Below, piece by piece: positions 14,374 through 14,901 of a stretch of DNA of 14,901 nucleotides; position 1 is the stretch's first letter; each line of letters starts with the position of its first letter. Source of the DNA: Flavobacterium sp. (GTDB lineage Bacteria > Bacteroidota > Bacteroidia > Flavobacteriales > Flavobacteriaceae); assembly GCA_030152225.1 (NCBI GenBank), contig JASLHL010000084.1:1-14901 (forward strand), in the 5' to 3' direction. Position numbers and translations under genes: made by a program. Under the pieces are notes generated by a model. It was given only the letters and a program-made list of their open reading frames with translations. It did no database searches and had not been told where the DNA came from.

Positions 14374-14901
14374 ATGGACTTTATATATCAAGATCCGTAT
14401 CCAATTCTAAAAGACGATACGAAGTATAAAAAAATTTCTACTGATTTTGTAAAAATAGAGAAATTAGGGGATCGCGAAATCTTAGTTGTAGATCCAAAAG
14501 CTTTAGAAGTTTTGTCTGAAGCAGCGATGACTGATGTTTCCTTTATGTTGAGAACCGCTCACTTAGAAAGCTTAAAAGCAATTTTAGATGATCCAGAAGC
14601 CACAGATAACGATCGATTTGTAGCCTATAACCTCTTGCAAAACGCGGTTGTAGCAGTAGAAGGACAATTGCCTTCTTGCCAGGATACTGGTACAGCAATC
14701 GTTGTTGCTAAAAAAGGAGAAAACGTATATACGGGATCGAACGATGCAGAGAGCTTGTCCAAAGGAATTTTCAATACCTACCAAAAGAGAAATTTGAGAT
14801 ATTCTCAAATCGTTCCAATCAGTATGTTTGAAGAGAAAAACTCAGGATCAAACCTACCAGCACAAATTGATATTTACGCGACACAAGGGCAAAAATACGA
14901 G
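14374..14901 (+). CDS. fumA: Class I fumarate hydratase, N-terminal part (cut by window end)
   Basis: The first 176 codons are open to the end of the window; the complete enzyme is expected to have about 540 residues. It resembles E. coli FumA/FumB along its whole visible length: FIYQDPYPILKDDTKY at the start, SFMLRTAHLESLKAIL (56-71), DNDRFVAYNLLQNA (78-91), and LPSCQDTGTA, where C102 corresponds to a [4Fe-4S] ligand. FNTYQKRNLRYSQ and SGSNLPAQIDIYA follow. It interconverts fumarate and malate in the TCA cycle, using an oxygen-sensitive cluster. The remaining cluster cysteines lie beyond the window. It is divergent from the hydrolase gene across a 193-bp gap. Confidence 0.93.
   Translation, partial: MDFIYQDPYPILKDDTKYKKISTDFVKIEKLGDREILVVDPKALEVLSEAAMTDVSFMLRTAHLESLKAILDDPEATDNDRFVAYNLLQNAVVAVEGQLPSCQDTGTAIVVAKKGENVYTGSNDAESLSKGIFNTYQKRNLRYSQIVPISMFEEKNSGSNLPAQIDIYATQGQKYE

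Noticed and set aside
1..14901. CRISPR array, insertion sequence, prophage or defense genes.
   Set aside because: No spaced direct-repeat array, transposase or phage-type protein is seen. The window is housekeeping metabolism.

Overview
The window comes from a member of the Bacteroidota, most likely a Flavobacteriaceae species (Myroides- or Flavobacterium-like; the genus cannot be fixed from sequence alone). The evidence is AT-rich DNA, few Shine-Dalgarno sequences, several intergenic matches to the Bacteroidota -7 promoter element TAnnTTTG, and protein families typical of that group. Nearly all of the window is a heme-biosynthesis locus built as two divergent operons around a shared 227-bp control region (4936-5162).

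Left end: a tRNA-Gln(UUG) gene (68-138) with its own terminator. A second, two-sided hairpin (191-224) follows and closes the leftward operon. The leftward (minus-strand) operon reads, in order of transcription: an AraC/PchR-like regulator (4935-4060), ferrochelatase hemH, the membrane protoporphyrinogen oxidase hemJ, an NtrY-like sensor histidine kinase without a partner response regulator, and an enoyl-CoA hydratase. The first four genes touch, overlap or lie within 9 bp of each other, and the last follows after 13 bp.

Rightward (plus-strand) operon: hemA, hemC, hemD, hemE, two unrecognised small genes (119 and 99 aa), hemF and hemB, from 5163 to 11742, closed by a strong terminator at 11748-11775. 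Together the two operons encode every step from glutamyl-tRNA to protoheme except hemL. The route is the protoporphyrin-dependent one, with an O2-dependent HemF and HemJ followed by ferrochelatase. HemB has aspartates where zinc-type enzymes have cysteines. The control region carries four copies of a TAGCG-type box, three of them 21-23 bp apart directly upstream of hemA and one touching the regulator's start codon. They are good candidates for the operator of the adjacent AraC-family protein.

Right end: a c-type cytochrome lipoprotein (11907-12320, a consumer of heme). Convergent to it is an exported thioredoxin-like protein with a CGPC site (13190-12399), whose start is preceded by a perfect 13-bp inverted repeat. 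Next come an exported alpha/beta-hydrolase of the putative-esterase type (14180-13320) and the first 176 codons of a class I fumarate hydratase that runs off the window.

No gene-free stretch exceeds 300 bases. I saw no insertion sequence, phage gene or CRISPR array. The most interesting material is the candidate AraC operator array, the two unknown genes inside the hem operon, and the sensor kinase translationally coupled to hemJ.
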